DNA from: Sporolactobacillus spathodeae
GTDB lineage: Bacteria; Bacillota; Bacilli; Bacillales; Sporolactobacillaceae
Length of the DNA stretch: 64,000 nt
Direction of reading: 5' to 3'
NCBI RefSeq assembly: GCF_016908935.1
Contig: NZ_JAFBEV010000001.1
Coordinates: forward strand, 1 to 64,000
This document shows positions 1 through 8,662 of this stretch, one piece after another. Each line of letters starts with the position of its first letter. The stretch's first letter is position 1. The notes beneath the pieces are model-generated. The model was not told the DNA's origin and ran no database searches. It saw nothing but the letters and a program-made list of their open reading frames with translations. The position numbers were made by a program, and so were the translations under genes.

Positions 1-271
1 ATGAAGAGAATTGTGTATTCTTATCCATGCGTAGTCCTTTATTTTTGGATTTGGATAGGAATCACCTATTCTTCCATTATAAAGGATTTTTTTGTCTAGA
101 AACCATATTAATTTTGAACATTCATAGTATTATGAATGGTTTGAATAAATTAGTGAAACGCTAGTATGCAGGCATGAACAGAGAAATAACAGTTCTTGAC
201 GGTTATTTGCAGGCATAAATTAATAGCAAAGCGGATGATGAATAAGAAAGATACAGAGAGCGGGTGATGAA
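1..271. other. intergenic / window edge, nothing assignable
   Basis: AT-rich stretch before the first supported gene. A 32-codon open frame begins at the first base of the window and stops at 97-99, but it could be the tail of a gene outside the window or chance. No hairpin terminator, tRNA or clear promoter is visible. Confidence 0.4.
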
Positions 272-550
272 ATGTTCGGAACGGGGTTGATTCAGGAGCT
301 AATCGTCATTGTCGTTATCTTGGGTCTCACTCAAACGACAAAAGTGCTGTTTCGCACACATAGCTGGATGACTCTGGTTACGGCATTCGTCATCAGCCTC
401 GGCTGTTCCGCTTTCATTGATAGCCAAAAACCGTTGCTTGTATTTATTTTCTATGTGATGCTTCACGCACTCACAGCTGTTGGGTTGTACGCAACGTTGA
501 AAACGATGATGGTTTGGTATCGGAATCATAAAAATGAATCTTTTCGCTGA
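272..550 (+). CDS. small two- to three-helix membrane protein, unknown function
   Basis: A 92-residue protein starting at ATG, 5-6 bases after a GGGTGATGA-type ribosome site. Hydrophobic stretches near residues 5-22, 32-48 and 52-80 suggest two or three membrane helices, followed by a short basic tail (RNHKNESFR). I do not recognise a family with certainty; size and topology resemble holin-like or other small Bacillales membrane proteins, which is weak evidence. It stands alone, convergent with the ytaF-like gene, with about 80 bases and no obvious strong terminator between them. Function is left open. Confidence 0.6.
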   Translation: MFGTGLIQELIVIVVILGLTQTTKVLFRTHSWMTLVTAFVISLGCSAFIDSQKPLLVFIFYVMLHALTAVGLYATLKTMMVWYRNHKNESFR

Positions 551-633
551 CTTATTGAGTGACCCGCAGACGTCGTTCCCCTTTGGCTTTTACTGCGCTC
601 TTTCCTTCGATTTGTATCCTGCTACCTTTTGGC

Positions 634-1224
634 TTACATGGATGATGAAACGATTGAGTAGATTCCGATAGTGATCATCAGGCAGGCAGCAAGGTATTCT
701 GATGCTTTGCCGATATTCGAACGCATTCCTTTCAATCCCAACCACTGGCCGCAACCGACGGATAGAAATGATAGAATACTCACGAAGCCGGCCACAAGCA
801 AAGGTGGAAGTCCGCCCATACCTGCGCCAAAAGCTGTCCCCATTGCATTCAGCGACAGGGCGATGCCAAGAAAAAAAACTTCTCCTATTTCAATCAAGTT
901 ATCCTGGTTCCTGTCGATGTCTTCAGCTTCAGGCATAGCGGCGGCACTGCGATTTTTTATTGTATCACCGAGCGACCAGAGACCAATTAGCAAAATAATC
1001 GCACCGCCAAGGATTTCTGGCAACGTTTTTGGCAATGCCATCCCGAGCGATTTTCCAGCAATCAAGGCAGCATCGGCGATAATGAAAGCAATAAAGGCAA
1101 TAAATAAATTGGCGGTATACGTTATTTTCTTTCCCTTCGTTCCATATGAAAGCCCGACCGCAAAATTGTCAATACTTGAAGCGATTCCGATGAACAGGAT
1201 CATCAGCCAGTGCATGTCAGTCAT
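634..1224 (-). CDS. ytaF: YtaF/MntP-family sporulation-type membrane protein with EF-hand-like loop
   Basis: A 196-residue polytopic membrane protein with about six hydrophobic helices arranged as an internal repeat of three plus three. The N-terminal motif SSIDNFAVGLSYG and the second-half motif LSLNAMGTAFGAG are the paired signatures of the MntP/YtaF group, which includes manganese exporters (MntP) and the sporulation membrane protein YtaF. Between helices 3 and 4, residues 104-115 (DRNQDNLIEIGE) fit a 12-residue EF-hand loop: acidic or Asn ligands at 1, 3 and 5, Ile at 8 and Glu at 12. A similar loop is, from memory, typical of YtaF rather than MntP, so ytaF is preferred. Cargo and role in spores are not shown by the sequence. 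It is monocistronic. Confidence 0.8.
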   Translation of the reverse strand: MTDMHWLMILFIGIASSIDNFAVGLSYGTKGKKITYTANLFIAFIAFIIADAALIAGKSLGMALPKTLPEILGGAIILLIGLWSLGDTIKNRSAAAMPEAEDIDRNQDNLIEIGEVFFLGIALSLNAMGTAFGAGMGGLPPLLVAGFVSILSFLSVGCGQWLGLKGMRSNIGKASEYLAACLMITIGIYSIVSSSM

Positions 1225-1388
1225 CCTTTCCGCTCGTTCATGATTTTATTTTTCCTGAAGATTAACAGACCGTCTAAAAGGCATAGTATGTTAAAATAAA
1301 AAAGTGGTTCGCGGCGAAAAAGAGTGGGATTCATTTAGGCTGCGACGTTCGCGCGGCCGACAGTACTCTGTTGAAAACGGGTGATTAA

Positions 1389-2174
1389 GTGAAAATCGGC
1401 GATCAGGAAGTTTATGACGGCACAGCCTATTATTATTTAAAATACAGAGGACAGTACAGCAAACAGCTAATTCGGATGATTGCTGACATCTGCCATTTGA
1501 ATGGGAGCGGTCGGCTGCTGGATTTAGGCTGTGGAACGGGTAAGTTAACGTTTCCGCTGATTCCGTATTTTAAAGAGTCCATAGGTATTGATATCAGTTC
1601 TGATATGCTGCAGAAAGCGGAGAGCCAGGCAGAACTACTGGGTTTGTCGCTATCCAGTTGGGTTCGGATGCAATCCGAGGATTTGGATCCGGCATCCGGA
1701 CCGTATCAGCTGATCACATCCGGGGATGCGTTTCACTGGATGGATCGAGAAAAGGTACTGTCGCTCAGCTATCAATTGCTTGCGCCAGGCGGTGCGTTGG
1801 CGCTCGTCGGACAGGGGCATATGCTCGGCAACCATTCAGAACTATGGCAGCAAACGGTTCAAACAGTCATTACTGAATGGTTTGGCGATAAAGCCGGGCG
1901 TCCCGTCGAAGTTCAAGAATCGCATGAACATTTGCTCGCCCGATCGGCGTTTAAAAAAATACAATCGGGCAACATCTACACAACGCGAAAACGCGATATT
2001 CATTCGATTATCGGCTATCTTTACTCCACATCCGGTTGCCATAAGGAATATCTCGGCAATAAGGCACCCCAGTTTGAAAGGGAACTAACGGAGCGGCTCA
2101 AAGAAATAAATCCGGATGGTGTTTTTATTGAGCCCGTGAGAGAATATTATATCATTGCTTTTAAGAAGGGCTAA
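1389..2174 (+). CDS. class I SAM-dependent methyltransferase
   Basis: 261 residues, starting at GTG after a GGGTGATT ribosome site. The Rossmann glycine motif (LLDLGCGTGKLTFPL) lies at about residues 42-56, followed by the acidic end of strand 2 (IGIDIS), so it binds S-adenosylmethionine as a methyltransferase-11/25-type enzyme. A conserved-looking GDAFHWMD segment near residue 112 is typical of the group that includes trans-aconitate-like and UbiE-like enzymes. The substrate cannot be told. No operon partner is visible; the AIM24-family gene downstream is separated by a 250-base gap that contains a dispersed repeat. Confidence 0.8.
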   Translation: MKIGDQEVYDGTAYYYLKYRGQYSKQLIRMIADICHLNGSGRLLDLGCGTGKLTFPLIPYFKESIGIDISSDMLQKAESQAELLGLSLSSWVRMQSEDLDPASGPYQLITSGDAFHWMDREKVLSLSYQLLAPGGALALVGQGHMLGNHSELWQQTVQTVITEWFGDKAGRPVEVQESHEHLLARSAFKKIQSGNIYTTRKRDIHSIIGYLYSTSGCHKEYLGNKAPQFERELTERLKEINPDGVFIEPVREYYIIAFKKG

Positions 2175-2283
2175 AAATTGGAATTAGAATCTGAGGCTAG
2201 ATGGCCACGCCACTGAATTCAGTGAACGCTGTAAGCGCAGTGATGGCATCAAATATGGCTGAATCCAAAAACTTTTGAATAAT

Positions 2284-2401
2284 AGGCACTGTTAAAATTT
2301 AATGTTGATTTTTATGACAAAAGGTATTGTGTGAGACGCCTGCGGCAAGCCAATACTGGCCAATAAATTGATTAATAACAGCAACACACTTTAACAGAGT
2401 C
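2284..2401 (+). repeat. dispersed repeat R1, inverted-repeat type with deleted core
   Basis: The left arm (GGCACTGTTAAAA... from 2284) and right arm (...CACTTTAACAGAGTC ending 2401) are imperfect inverted repeats of about 45 bases. The core is reduced to CGCCTGCGGCAAGC, as expected if everything between two GCGG words of the full core was lost. It ends about 10 bases before the ribosome site of the AIM24-family gene, so it forms much of that gene's leader. Confidence 0.75.
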
Positions 2402-2424
2402 AAATAATACGAGGAGGCGTATCA

Positions 2425-3219
2425 GTGGAGAATCACGAAATTGATTACAAAATTGAAGGCGAAGAAATGCAATTCGTCGAAGTGGAACTTGATCCGGGTG
2501 AAACAGTGATCGCTGAAGCCGGCAGTTTCATGATGATGGATGACGGTATCGCCATGGAAACGATTTTCGGAGATGGAAGCAGTCAAAATGATGGATTGAT
2601 GGGGAAATTATTCGGCGCCGGCAAGCGGCTGCTGACCGGTGAAAGTTTATTTATGACCGCCTTTACTAATGAAGCTGCCGGTAAAAAGCATGTTTCGTTC
2701 GCATCGCCTTACCCAGGAAAAATCATTCCGCTAAACCTGAATCAGCTAGGCGGTCGAATGATTTGTCAGAAAGATGCTTTCTTATGCGCGGCAAAAGGCG
2801 TCTCAGTTGGCATCGAATTTCAAAAGAAATTGGGTACCGGATTCTTTGGTGGAGAAGGCTTCATCATGCAGAAGTTGGAAGGCGATGGTTTGGCATTTGT
2901 TCACGCCGGCGGCATGATTAAGACGATTGACCTTGAGGCGGGGGAAACACTACGCGTTGACACGGGCTGTCTCGTTGCAATGACAAGCGATGTCGACTAC
3001 TCCATTGAATTTGTGCGCGGTGTTAAAACAGCATTGTTCGGTGGTGAAGGTTTGTTTTTCGCAACATTGCGCGGGCCGGGCCGTGTATTGGTACAGTCAT
3101 TGCCTTTCAGCCGGCTGGCAAGCCGCGTCTTCAGTGCAGCGCCGGGTAATCCGTTTGGCAGAAGCCGCGATGAAGGTAGCATTACTGGTGGGCTTTTCGA
3201 TCTATTTGACGGACGCTGA
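2425..3219 (+). CDS. AIM24 / TIGR00266 family protein
   Basis: 264 residues, GTG start after a strong GAGGAGG site. The sequence is glycine-rich and beta-strand-rich, with repeated motifs of the family: [24 protein letters not shown] near 140-163 and [24 protein letters not shown] near 209-232, plus an early segment on avoidance of mistargeting ([21 protein letters not shown]). The family forms a trimeric beta-sandwich; bacterial members have no firm role, and the name comes from mitochondrial AIM24. No catalytic residues are predicted. The next gene follows after 92 bases, so co-transcription is possible. Confidence 0.85.
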   Translation: MENHEIDYKIEGEEMQFVEVELDPGETVIAEAGSFMMMDDGIAMETIFGDGSSQNDGLMGKLFGAGKRLLTGESLFMTAFTNEAAGKKHVSFASPYPGKIIPLNLNQLGGRMICQKDAFLCAAKGVSVGIEFQKKLGTGFFGGEGFIMQKLEGDGLAFVHAGGMIKTIDLEAGETLRVDTGCLVAMTSDVDYSIEFVRGVKTALFGGEGLFFATLRGPGRVLVQSLPFSRLASRVFSAAPGNPFGRSRDEGSITGGLFDLFDGR

Positions 3220-3311
3220 TGAAGTGAAAGCCGCAATGTGAACAGCAGTCCGTAACACCTATAAATGACGCAGGGTTTACTCGCTGCACCTTGCACCGGG
3301 AGTTGTATGCT

Positions 3312-4262
3312 ATGGATGATGCATCATCAAGAAAGAAGAGTTTCAAGCTGATTTTCTGGCTGACTGCTGCCAAACTGGCATTTATATTGCTGACTGTAGC
3401 TGCCGGTATTTGGGTCATTTATCTTGTGACCCATACCGCGCAGTCGGACAAACAGGCGGTTTCCTTTGGACGAATTTATGGGAGCGGGTTTGCTCCGCGG
3501 AGCGACACGTTCTCGATCGCATCGTCTTCGGGCCTATATCGGTACAGTGGCGGTACATGGCAGAGAGTATCCAAGAGAGAAACAAACGGGAAGATACAAT
3601 TTTTGCCTGTTCGACAAGGATGGCTTGAAGTGGATCCGGTAAGCAATCGGGTTATTATTCGAAATTGGACAGGGGGACGTATTGGCAGTTACTCACTGGC
3701 AAATTCACAAAAAGGATTTTGGGCCGCGTCTTATCAGCAAGCATATGTTGTCCGTTTGACCGGAGATTCTGGACACTACACGATTGACCAGATAGCGCCG
3801 GACGGAACCGTCAAACAGACATTGCACCTTCGCTCAATTCAAGGCAAAGCGCAAAGTATCGCGCTGCACCCGACCAACAATCGTTGCCTGGCAGTCGCGA
3901 CGCGTGATGGACTCTATGTGACTGAAGACGGCGGCGTACACTTTAAAAAATTTTTTAAAGGGAAAGACGTAACCAGCGTTGCCTTCGGCTTTGCGAAACA
4001 ACCGCTGATTTATGCCGCATTATTTGATAAACAGAGCAAAAAGACAGCGTTATACACCGTGTATCTTAGTCATCAGAACACCATCAATAATCTCGATTTA
4101 GCGACTGTCGAAAGTGATCGCGTGACTCAAGTGGTAACCCGTTCGAATCACCCGCATGAGATTATTGTTCGGACAAGCAACAACGATGCATACCTGACAA
4201 ATAATTATGGAAACAATTGGATAATCATTGCCCATAATGGGCGGGGACTGGCTTCAAAGTAA
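3312..4262 (+). CDS. membrane-anchored propeller-like protein with Asp-box-like repeats
   Basis: I prefer ATG 3312 over the upstream TTG (3291) because a GGGAG site lies 9 bases before it; this gives 316 residues. A basic N-terminus precedes one strong membrane helix at about residues 11-36, and the rest is predicted extracellular and beta-rich. Repeats such as TEDGGVHFKKF (about 205-215) and TNNYGNNWIII (about 297-307) resemble the S/T-x-D-x-G-x-x-W Asp box of BNR/YCF48-type beta-propellers. Sialidase catalytic residues are not recognisable, so a binding or scaffolding role is likelier than hydrolysis. No close family name is recognised. A HAD phosphatase gene follows after 42 bases, probably in the same transcript. 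Confidence 0.65.
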   Translation: MDDASSRKKSFKLIFWLTAAKLAFILLTVAAGIWVIYLVTHTAQSDKQAVSFGRIYGSGFAPRSDTFSIASSSGLYRYSGGTWQRVSKRETNGKIQFLPVRQGWLEVDPVSNRVIIRNWTGGRIGSYSLANSQKGFWAASYQQAYVVRLTGDSGHYTIDQIAPDGTVKQTLHLRSIQGKAQSIALHPTNNRCLAVATRDGLYVTEDGGVHFKKFFKGKDVTSVAFGFAKQPLIYAALFDKQSKKTALYTVYLSHQNTINNLDLATVESDRVTQVVTRSNHPHEIIVRTSNNDAYLTNNYGNNWIIIAHNGRGLASK

Positions 4263-4304
4263 TCGTATGATGAATTTGTTAAGAGGCGAGGGATAAAAAA
4301 GCTG

Positions 4305-5450
4305 ATGATTCGTACAATTTTATTTGATGTGGATGGGGTTTTCTTAAGCGAGGAGCATTATTTTGACGCTTCCGCATTGACGGTCTGGGAATTATTGAAT
4401 AGCCCGAATTATCTTGGTTTAAGCGGCAAAGACAGTTTTTCGACACACTATGCTAAGGAACAAATTGCATCGATCCGCTCTAAGGTTTTTGTGGATGATA
4501 AAATCCTGAATCATTTAAAATCACGCGGCATGAATGCAAACTGGGACATGATCTATGTAACGATTTCGGTTCAGTTGCTGGAGTTAACGGCTCAGCTGCC
4601 GGAGCCGGTCAGAAATCAGGCGGTACTGCTTTTCCGTCAGCCGTTGACGCGTGCGACGCTAGATACCCTGCGAGAAATGTTTCGTAAAAATCCGGTGACG
4701 CCAGATTATCAAGCCGTTCTTGCTGCTTATCAAGACACCGATGTTATGAAACAGGATATTATCCTTTATTTAAATACGATCGCTCGTCATAAACTTGGCA
4801 TTGCTACAGATGTGTTTCAGCCGAAAAGCGAGCTCTGGCATATTGGTGAACATTGCTCACAGGAATGGTATGTCGGCGATGCAAACGTGTTGCAGTCGAC
4901 CGGCTCGCCTTCCGTACAGCCAGGAAAGGAAGGATTCCTTGCCGCCGAAGAAACACTGGTGAGTCCTTTGATGGTTCAGACTATGTTCCAATCCTTCTCG
5001 GATCAAGGAATCTCGGTTGGTATTGCGACCGGACGTCCTGCTCTGGAAACTTATCAACCTTTCCGCTACCTGGGTTGGCTCGATTTAATCGACCAGGAAC
5101 ATATCGCAACTGCGGATGACGTCCTTCAGGCAGAAAAACACTATCATGCCGCACCACTCGCCAAACCGCATCCGTTTACCTATTTATTGGCGTATCACGG
5201 AAAGGCTAGCGAGGTCAAACGTTGGACCGCACGTGTACCGGAACATTTGACGGACGACCGAGAGACGCTGATTGTCGGCGATTCGCTTGCTGACTTGCTC
5301 TGCGCCCGCCAAATTGGTTGCCGTTTTGCCGGTGTTTTGACCGGACTCTCGGGCAAAGAGGCGCGGAGCGAACTTGAGGCCAACGGAGCAGACTACATAT
5401 TGGATTCGATCGCTGACGTGCCGGATTTAATTGAAAAATTGAATGGATGA
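4305..5450 (+). CDS. HAD-superfamily hydrolase with a large cap insertion
   Basis: 381 residues. HAD motif I is DVDGVF at residues 8-13 (catalytic Asp pair), motif II is IATGRP near 243, the motif III lysine is in KPHP near 288, and motif IV is GDSLAD near 325. This order indicates a phosphatase or phosphomutase-like fold. About 220 residues separate motifs I and II, far more than in small phosphatases, implying a large helical cap that sets substrate choice. The substrate is unknown. The gene ends just before a perfect intrinsic terminator, closing a possible two-gene unit with the propeller-like protein. Confidence 0.75.
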   Translation: MIRTILFDVDGVFLSEEHYFDASALTVWELLNSPNYLGLSGKDSFSTHYAKEQIASIRSKVFVDDKILNHLKSRGMNANWDMIYVTISVQLLELTAQLPEPVRNQAVLLFRQPLTRATLDTLREMFRKNPVTPDYQAVLAAYQDTDVMKQDIILYLNTIARHKLGIATDVFQPKSELWHIGEHCSQEWYVGDANVLQSTGSPSVQPGKEGFLAAEETLVSPLMVQTMFQSFSDQGISVGIATGRPALETYQPFRYLGWLDLIDQEHIATADDVLQAEKHYHAAPLAKPHPFTYLLAYHGKASEVKRWTARVPEHLTDDRETLIVGDSLADLLCARQIGCRFAGVLTGLSGKEARSELEANGADYILDSIADVPDLIEKLNG

Positions 5451-5508
5451 TTGTCTGAAAAAGCCTTGATCTTCGAGAAAAGGCATTGAGACCTGATGAA
5501 TGGATCAT

Positions 5509-5551
5509 AAAAAGCCCCCTGAAGCTAGTTGCTAGCTTCAGGGGGCTTTTT
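5509..5551 (+). terminator. intrinsic terminator of the HAD gene
   Basis: A perfect 16-base-pair stem (AGCCCCCTGAAGCTAG and its complement) with a 3-base loop and a T tract. A-rich sequence on the other side lets it also work toward the minus strand. Repeat R2 starts directly after the T tract. Confidence 0.92.
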
Positions 5552-5552
5552 C

Positions 5553-5734
5553 AAGAGATAAGAAAGAATAAAGTTTTTCGCACAAAAATGCAGCGAAATG
5601 CGAGACGCCTGCGGGAAAAGCGAGCCAAGTGAGACCCCGCAGATTTAACCTGTTGGAGGATACGCTTGGTGCCCGCGGCAAGCGAACACATGGCAATTAA
5701 ATGATTGAAAACAACAACAGACTTTAACAGAGCC
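5553..5734 (+). repeat. dispersed repeat R2, full core
   Basis: The left end matches the AAGAGATAAGAAAG module seen also at 37.2 and 47.4 kb, and the right end matches the inverted-repeat type (AACAACAGACTTTAACAGAGCC). In the core, GCGGG (5611-5615) can pair with CCCGC at 5636-5640 or at 5672-5676. The variable helix CCAAGTG (5625-5631) pairs with CGCTTGG (5663-5669). It sits between convergent genes. Confidence 0.85.
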
Positions 5735-5773
5735 TATTCAATAAGAAAGGCAGCAATAAGCGCCGCGTTTCGT

Positions 5774-7378
5774 TTATTTTTCGGCTTGCGGCATATCAAT
5801 TTCGGCAAACTGCGCATCGTGCAGATCCGGCAGATCCTTAATCTGCTTTAGCGTTGCTTCCGGAACGGCACGATCAACCGTTAGAATCATTACCGCTTCG
5901 CCGCCAATCGTCTGTCGGCCAACATACATACTACCGATATTGATCGATGCTTGACCAAGCGTCGAACCAACGTTGCCAATCATGCCAGGAACGTCGGCAT
6001 GGCTGATATAGAGCAGGTAGCGTTCCGGCTCCATATCAATACGATAGCCGTTAATCGAAACAATTCGACCGCCGAAGCCAGGCAGATAGGTGCAGGCAAT
6101 CGTCGCTTTTTCATCATCATGAATGATTTCTAGTTCGATAAAATTCGTAAAGCCTTTATGAGCAGCATTTTTTTGAACACTATAGGCGAGACTATGCGCC
6201 TTGAGCACCTGCATCACATTAACAATGTTAATTGATGTGTCGAGGTAATACGAGAGCAGTGCCTTAATCATTTGCCGTGTCAGTAGTCCGGTGTCTTCAA
6301 GGAATAGCTCACCGTAATAATTGATTTTAATTTTCTGTGGCGCTTTTTTAAAGAGCTGCATGAGTAATTCCGCCATTTGCTCGCTCAGCGTCAGATAGGG
6401 CTGGATTTTCTGCTGAACCGCTGCCGAAATACGCGGTAGGTTGATTGCATGCTGCACACCGCCAGTCATGAAGATAGAAACAATTTCTTCGCTGACTGAC
6501 TGAGCGACCTTTTCTTGAGCTTCAGCTGTTGACGCGCCGAGATGCGGTGTGACGATAATGTTCGGATTCTGCGTCAGGCCAGTGTTTTGCGGTGGTTCTT
6601 GTTCAAAAACGTCAATCGCTGCGCCGGCAACATGACCACTGTTGACAGCGTCGACGAGATCTTGTTCATTAATAATACCGCCGCGGGCGCAGTTAATAAA
6701 ACGGACACCTGGCTTGGTTTTCGCTAAAAATTCGGCATTTATCAGGCCATGCGTTTCCGGCGTCAGTGGGGTGTGTACGGTGATGAAATCTGCTTCCCGG
6801 GCAATCGTGTCCAGGTCCGCCTTAATAATGCCCATCTTCTTTGCCCGATCCTCGGTCAAGAATGGATCATAGCCGAGAATTTTCATATCGAAGCCTTTAG
6901 CCCGCTTCGCCACTTCGGTGCCGATACGGCCCATGCCGACTACACCAAGTGTTTTTTGGTAGAGCTCAACCCCCTTGAAAAGCTTGCGTTCCCATTTTCC
7001 GGAATTGAGCGACTGCCATGCCCGAGGAATATTGCGAGCGAGCGCGAGCATCATTGCTAGCGTATGCTCGGTCGCAGCCATCGTATTTCCGGATGGCGCG
7101 TTAATGACAATAATTCCTTTCTCAGTCGCAGCATCTAAATCAATATTATCAACGCCGACGCCGGCTCTGGCAATGACTCTCAACTGGTCCGCCGCCTGAA
7201 TGATGGCCCGTGTGACCTGAGTTTGGCTACGAACGATCAACGCGTCATATTCAGGAATCTGACTGATTAATTCAGCTTCTGAAAGGTCGGTTAACTGCGT
7301 CACCTGAAAATTGCTGTTTGACGTTAGGGCATGAATCCCTGTTTGGCTAATTGGATCGGTAACTATGACTTTATACAT
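5774..7378 (-). CDS. serA: D-3-phosphoglycerate dehydrogenase
   Basis: Catalyses NAD-dependent oxidation of 3-phosphoglycerate, the first step of serine synthesis. The start is ATG 7378 with GAGGAGGT 11 bases upstream, giving 534 residues, the long class. The Rossmann motif GMGRIG is at 148-153, and the catalytic Arg/Glu/His region appears as NCARGGI, FEQEPP and TPHLGASTAEAQ. An intervening (ASB-type) domain and a C-terminal ACT domain (about 455-530, HADVPGMIGNVGSTLGQASINIGSMYVG) are present, so serine feedback is likely. It overlaps the upstream aminotransferase by 8 bases, so the two are translationally coupled and share the T-box leader. Confidence 0.95.
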   Translation of the reverse strand: MYKVIVTDPISQTGIHALTSNSNFQVTQLTDLSEAELISQIPEYDALIVRSQTQVTRAIIQAADQLRVIARAGVGVDNIDLDAATEKGIIVINAPSGNTMAATEHTLAMMLALARNIPRAWQSLNSGKWERKLFKGVELYQKTLGVVGMGRIGTEVAKRAKGFDMKILGYDPFLTEDRAKKMGIIKADLDTIAREADFITVHTPLTPETHGLINAEFLAKTKPGVRFINCARGGIINEQDLVDAVNSGHVAGAAIDVFEQEPPQNTGLTQNPNIIVTPHLGASTAEAQEKVAQSVSEEIVSIFMTGGVQHAINLPRISAAVQQKIQPYLTLSEQMAELLMQLFKKAPQKIKINYYGELFLEDTGLLTRQMIKALLSYYLDTSINIVNVMQVLKAHSLAYSVQKNAAHKGFTNFIELEIIHDDEKATIACTYLPGFGGRIVSINGYRIDMEPERYLLYISHADVPGMIGNVGSTLGQASINIGSMYVGRQTIGGEAVMILTVDRAVPEATLKQIKDLPDLHDAQFAEIDMPQAEK

Positions 7379-8528
7379 GCTTGAGCCAAACCTCCTCAGC
7401 TTTTTGCACAGCAACGCCTAAGTGATTGACTTCACCCTGGCGGACAAGTTCGATCTCGAGCGCGCTGAGCACTTTCAATATATCGAATGGTGTACAGTAG
7501 CCCATATGGCCGATTCGGAAAATTTTTCCTTTCAACTGTTTCTGGCCACCGGCAACAGTAATAGAGTAATTCTTTTTCAGCGCCTTTTGCAGAACAGATG
7601 CTTCAACGGCTCCGGAACAAATGGCAGTAACCGTCGGTGAAGCATCTTCATCGCTGGTCAAAAGCGGCAGGCCAAGTGCACGGATACCCGCGCGAATCAT
7701 GTCGCGCAGCAGGTAATGGCGGCGAACGACATTTGCGAAGCCTTCTTCTTCAAACATCGCGCAGACTTCCTGCGCGCCGGCAATCAGCGAAACAGCAGGC
7801 GTGAATGGCGTGGATTTTTGTTCTTCGTAAGCTTGGACATAACGGTTTAGATCCAAATAAAAGCGTTTCGCTGTTGCTTTGCGGATCGCTTCAAGACCAC
7901 GATCACTGAAAGCAGCAAACGCAAGACCAGGAGGTAGCATGAGTGCTTTTTGTGAACTCGTGACGAGCAGGTCGATATGATCGGCTGTCATGTCGACGGA
8001 CACGCCGCCGATACAGCTGACACCATCAACAAGAAACAATGCATCCGATTGCTCGGCAACGACTTTGCCTAGTTCATGTATTGGATTGAGCACCCCGGTT
8101 GAGGTTTCGTTAAATGTCGCAAAAACAGCTTTGATCGGCTTGTCCATCGTCTTCAAAAAGCTTTCCAGCTGATCAGGCGTGCATGATTTGCCCCATTCAA
8201 TATTTAATCGGTGCACATGAATCCCATATGTTTCAGCAATCGTAGCGAGACGGTCACCGAAAGAACCGGCAACGATTGCGACAGCATGCTCACCTTCGGA
8301 AACAGTATTGACTACAGCGGCTTCCAGTGCCGATGTCCCGCTGCTGGTCAGCGTGATCACCGGATGACGGGTTCCGAATACCGGCATTAACCGCGTGGCA
8401 ACGTCTTCGATTAACACTGAAAAATCAGGACTGCGGTGACCGATCATCGGAGCGGCCATAGCAGCGTTGACGCGGGCCGGTACAGGCGTTGGTCCTGGTG
8501 TGAAAAGATATTTCTGATCTAAAAACAT
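7371..8528 (-). CDS. class V aminotransferase (alanine-glyoxylate/serine-pyruvate type), probably supplies the serine pathway
   Basis: 385 residues if started at ATG 8528, which has GGAAGGG at a 9-base distance; ATG 8537 would leave no gap to that site. The N-terminal FTPGPTPVPARV and the PLP lysine in SSQKALMLPPG (K194) place it in the alanine-glyoxylate/serine-pyruvate aminotransferase family, not the classical SerC family. It is coupled to serA and lies under a serine T-box. I infer that it acts as the phosphoserine (or serine) aminotransferase here, as has been proposed for similar serA neighbours in other bacteria. The family alone would also allow glyoxylate as acceptor. Confidence 0.85.
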   Translation of the reverse strand: MFLDQKYLFTPGPTPVPARVNAAMAAPMIGHRSPDFSVLIEDVATRLMPVFGTRHPVITLTSSGTSALEAAVVNTVSEGEHAVAIVAGSFGDRLATIAETYGIHVHRLNIEWGKSCTPDQLESFLKTMDKPIKAVFATFNETSTGVLNPIHELGKVVAEQSDALFLVDGVSCIGGVSVDMTADHIDLLVTSSQKALMLPPGLAFAAFSDRGLEAIRKATAKRFYLDLNRYVQAYEEQKSTPFTPAVSLIAGAQEVCAMFEEEGFANVVRRHYLLRDMIRAGIRALGLPLLTSDEDASPTVTAICSGAVEASVLQKALKKNYSITVAGGQKQLKGKIFRIGHMGYCTPFDILKVLSALEIELVRQGEVNHLGVAVQKAEEVWLKHV

Positions 8529-8662
8529 GTGATTCATCCCTTCCGTTTCTCTAAATCTTTCGCAAAGATAGAGGTTGCAGGCAACAATAAGAAACTGAGA
8601 CTTCGACACTTTCTAGGAAGCTGACGAGGCTGCGGTATCTGTACCCGTATTTTTCGCCATTT

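Noticed and set aside
1-99. 32-codon open frame from the first base
   Set aside because: It touches the window edge, has no visible ribosome site and no recognisable family; it may be the tail of an outside gene or chance.
671-1243. 190-codon plus-strand frame opposite the ytaF-like gene
   Set aside because: It is the complement of a clear membrane protein gene, with no ribosome site and a composition unlike a real protein.
3312-4262. Sialidase or other glycosidase from Asp-box-like repeats
   Set aside because: Only the structural repeats are visible; the catalytic arginine triad, Tyr and Asp cannot be recognised.
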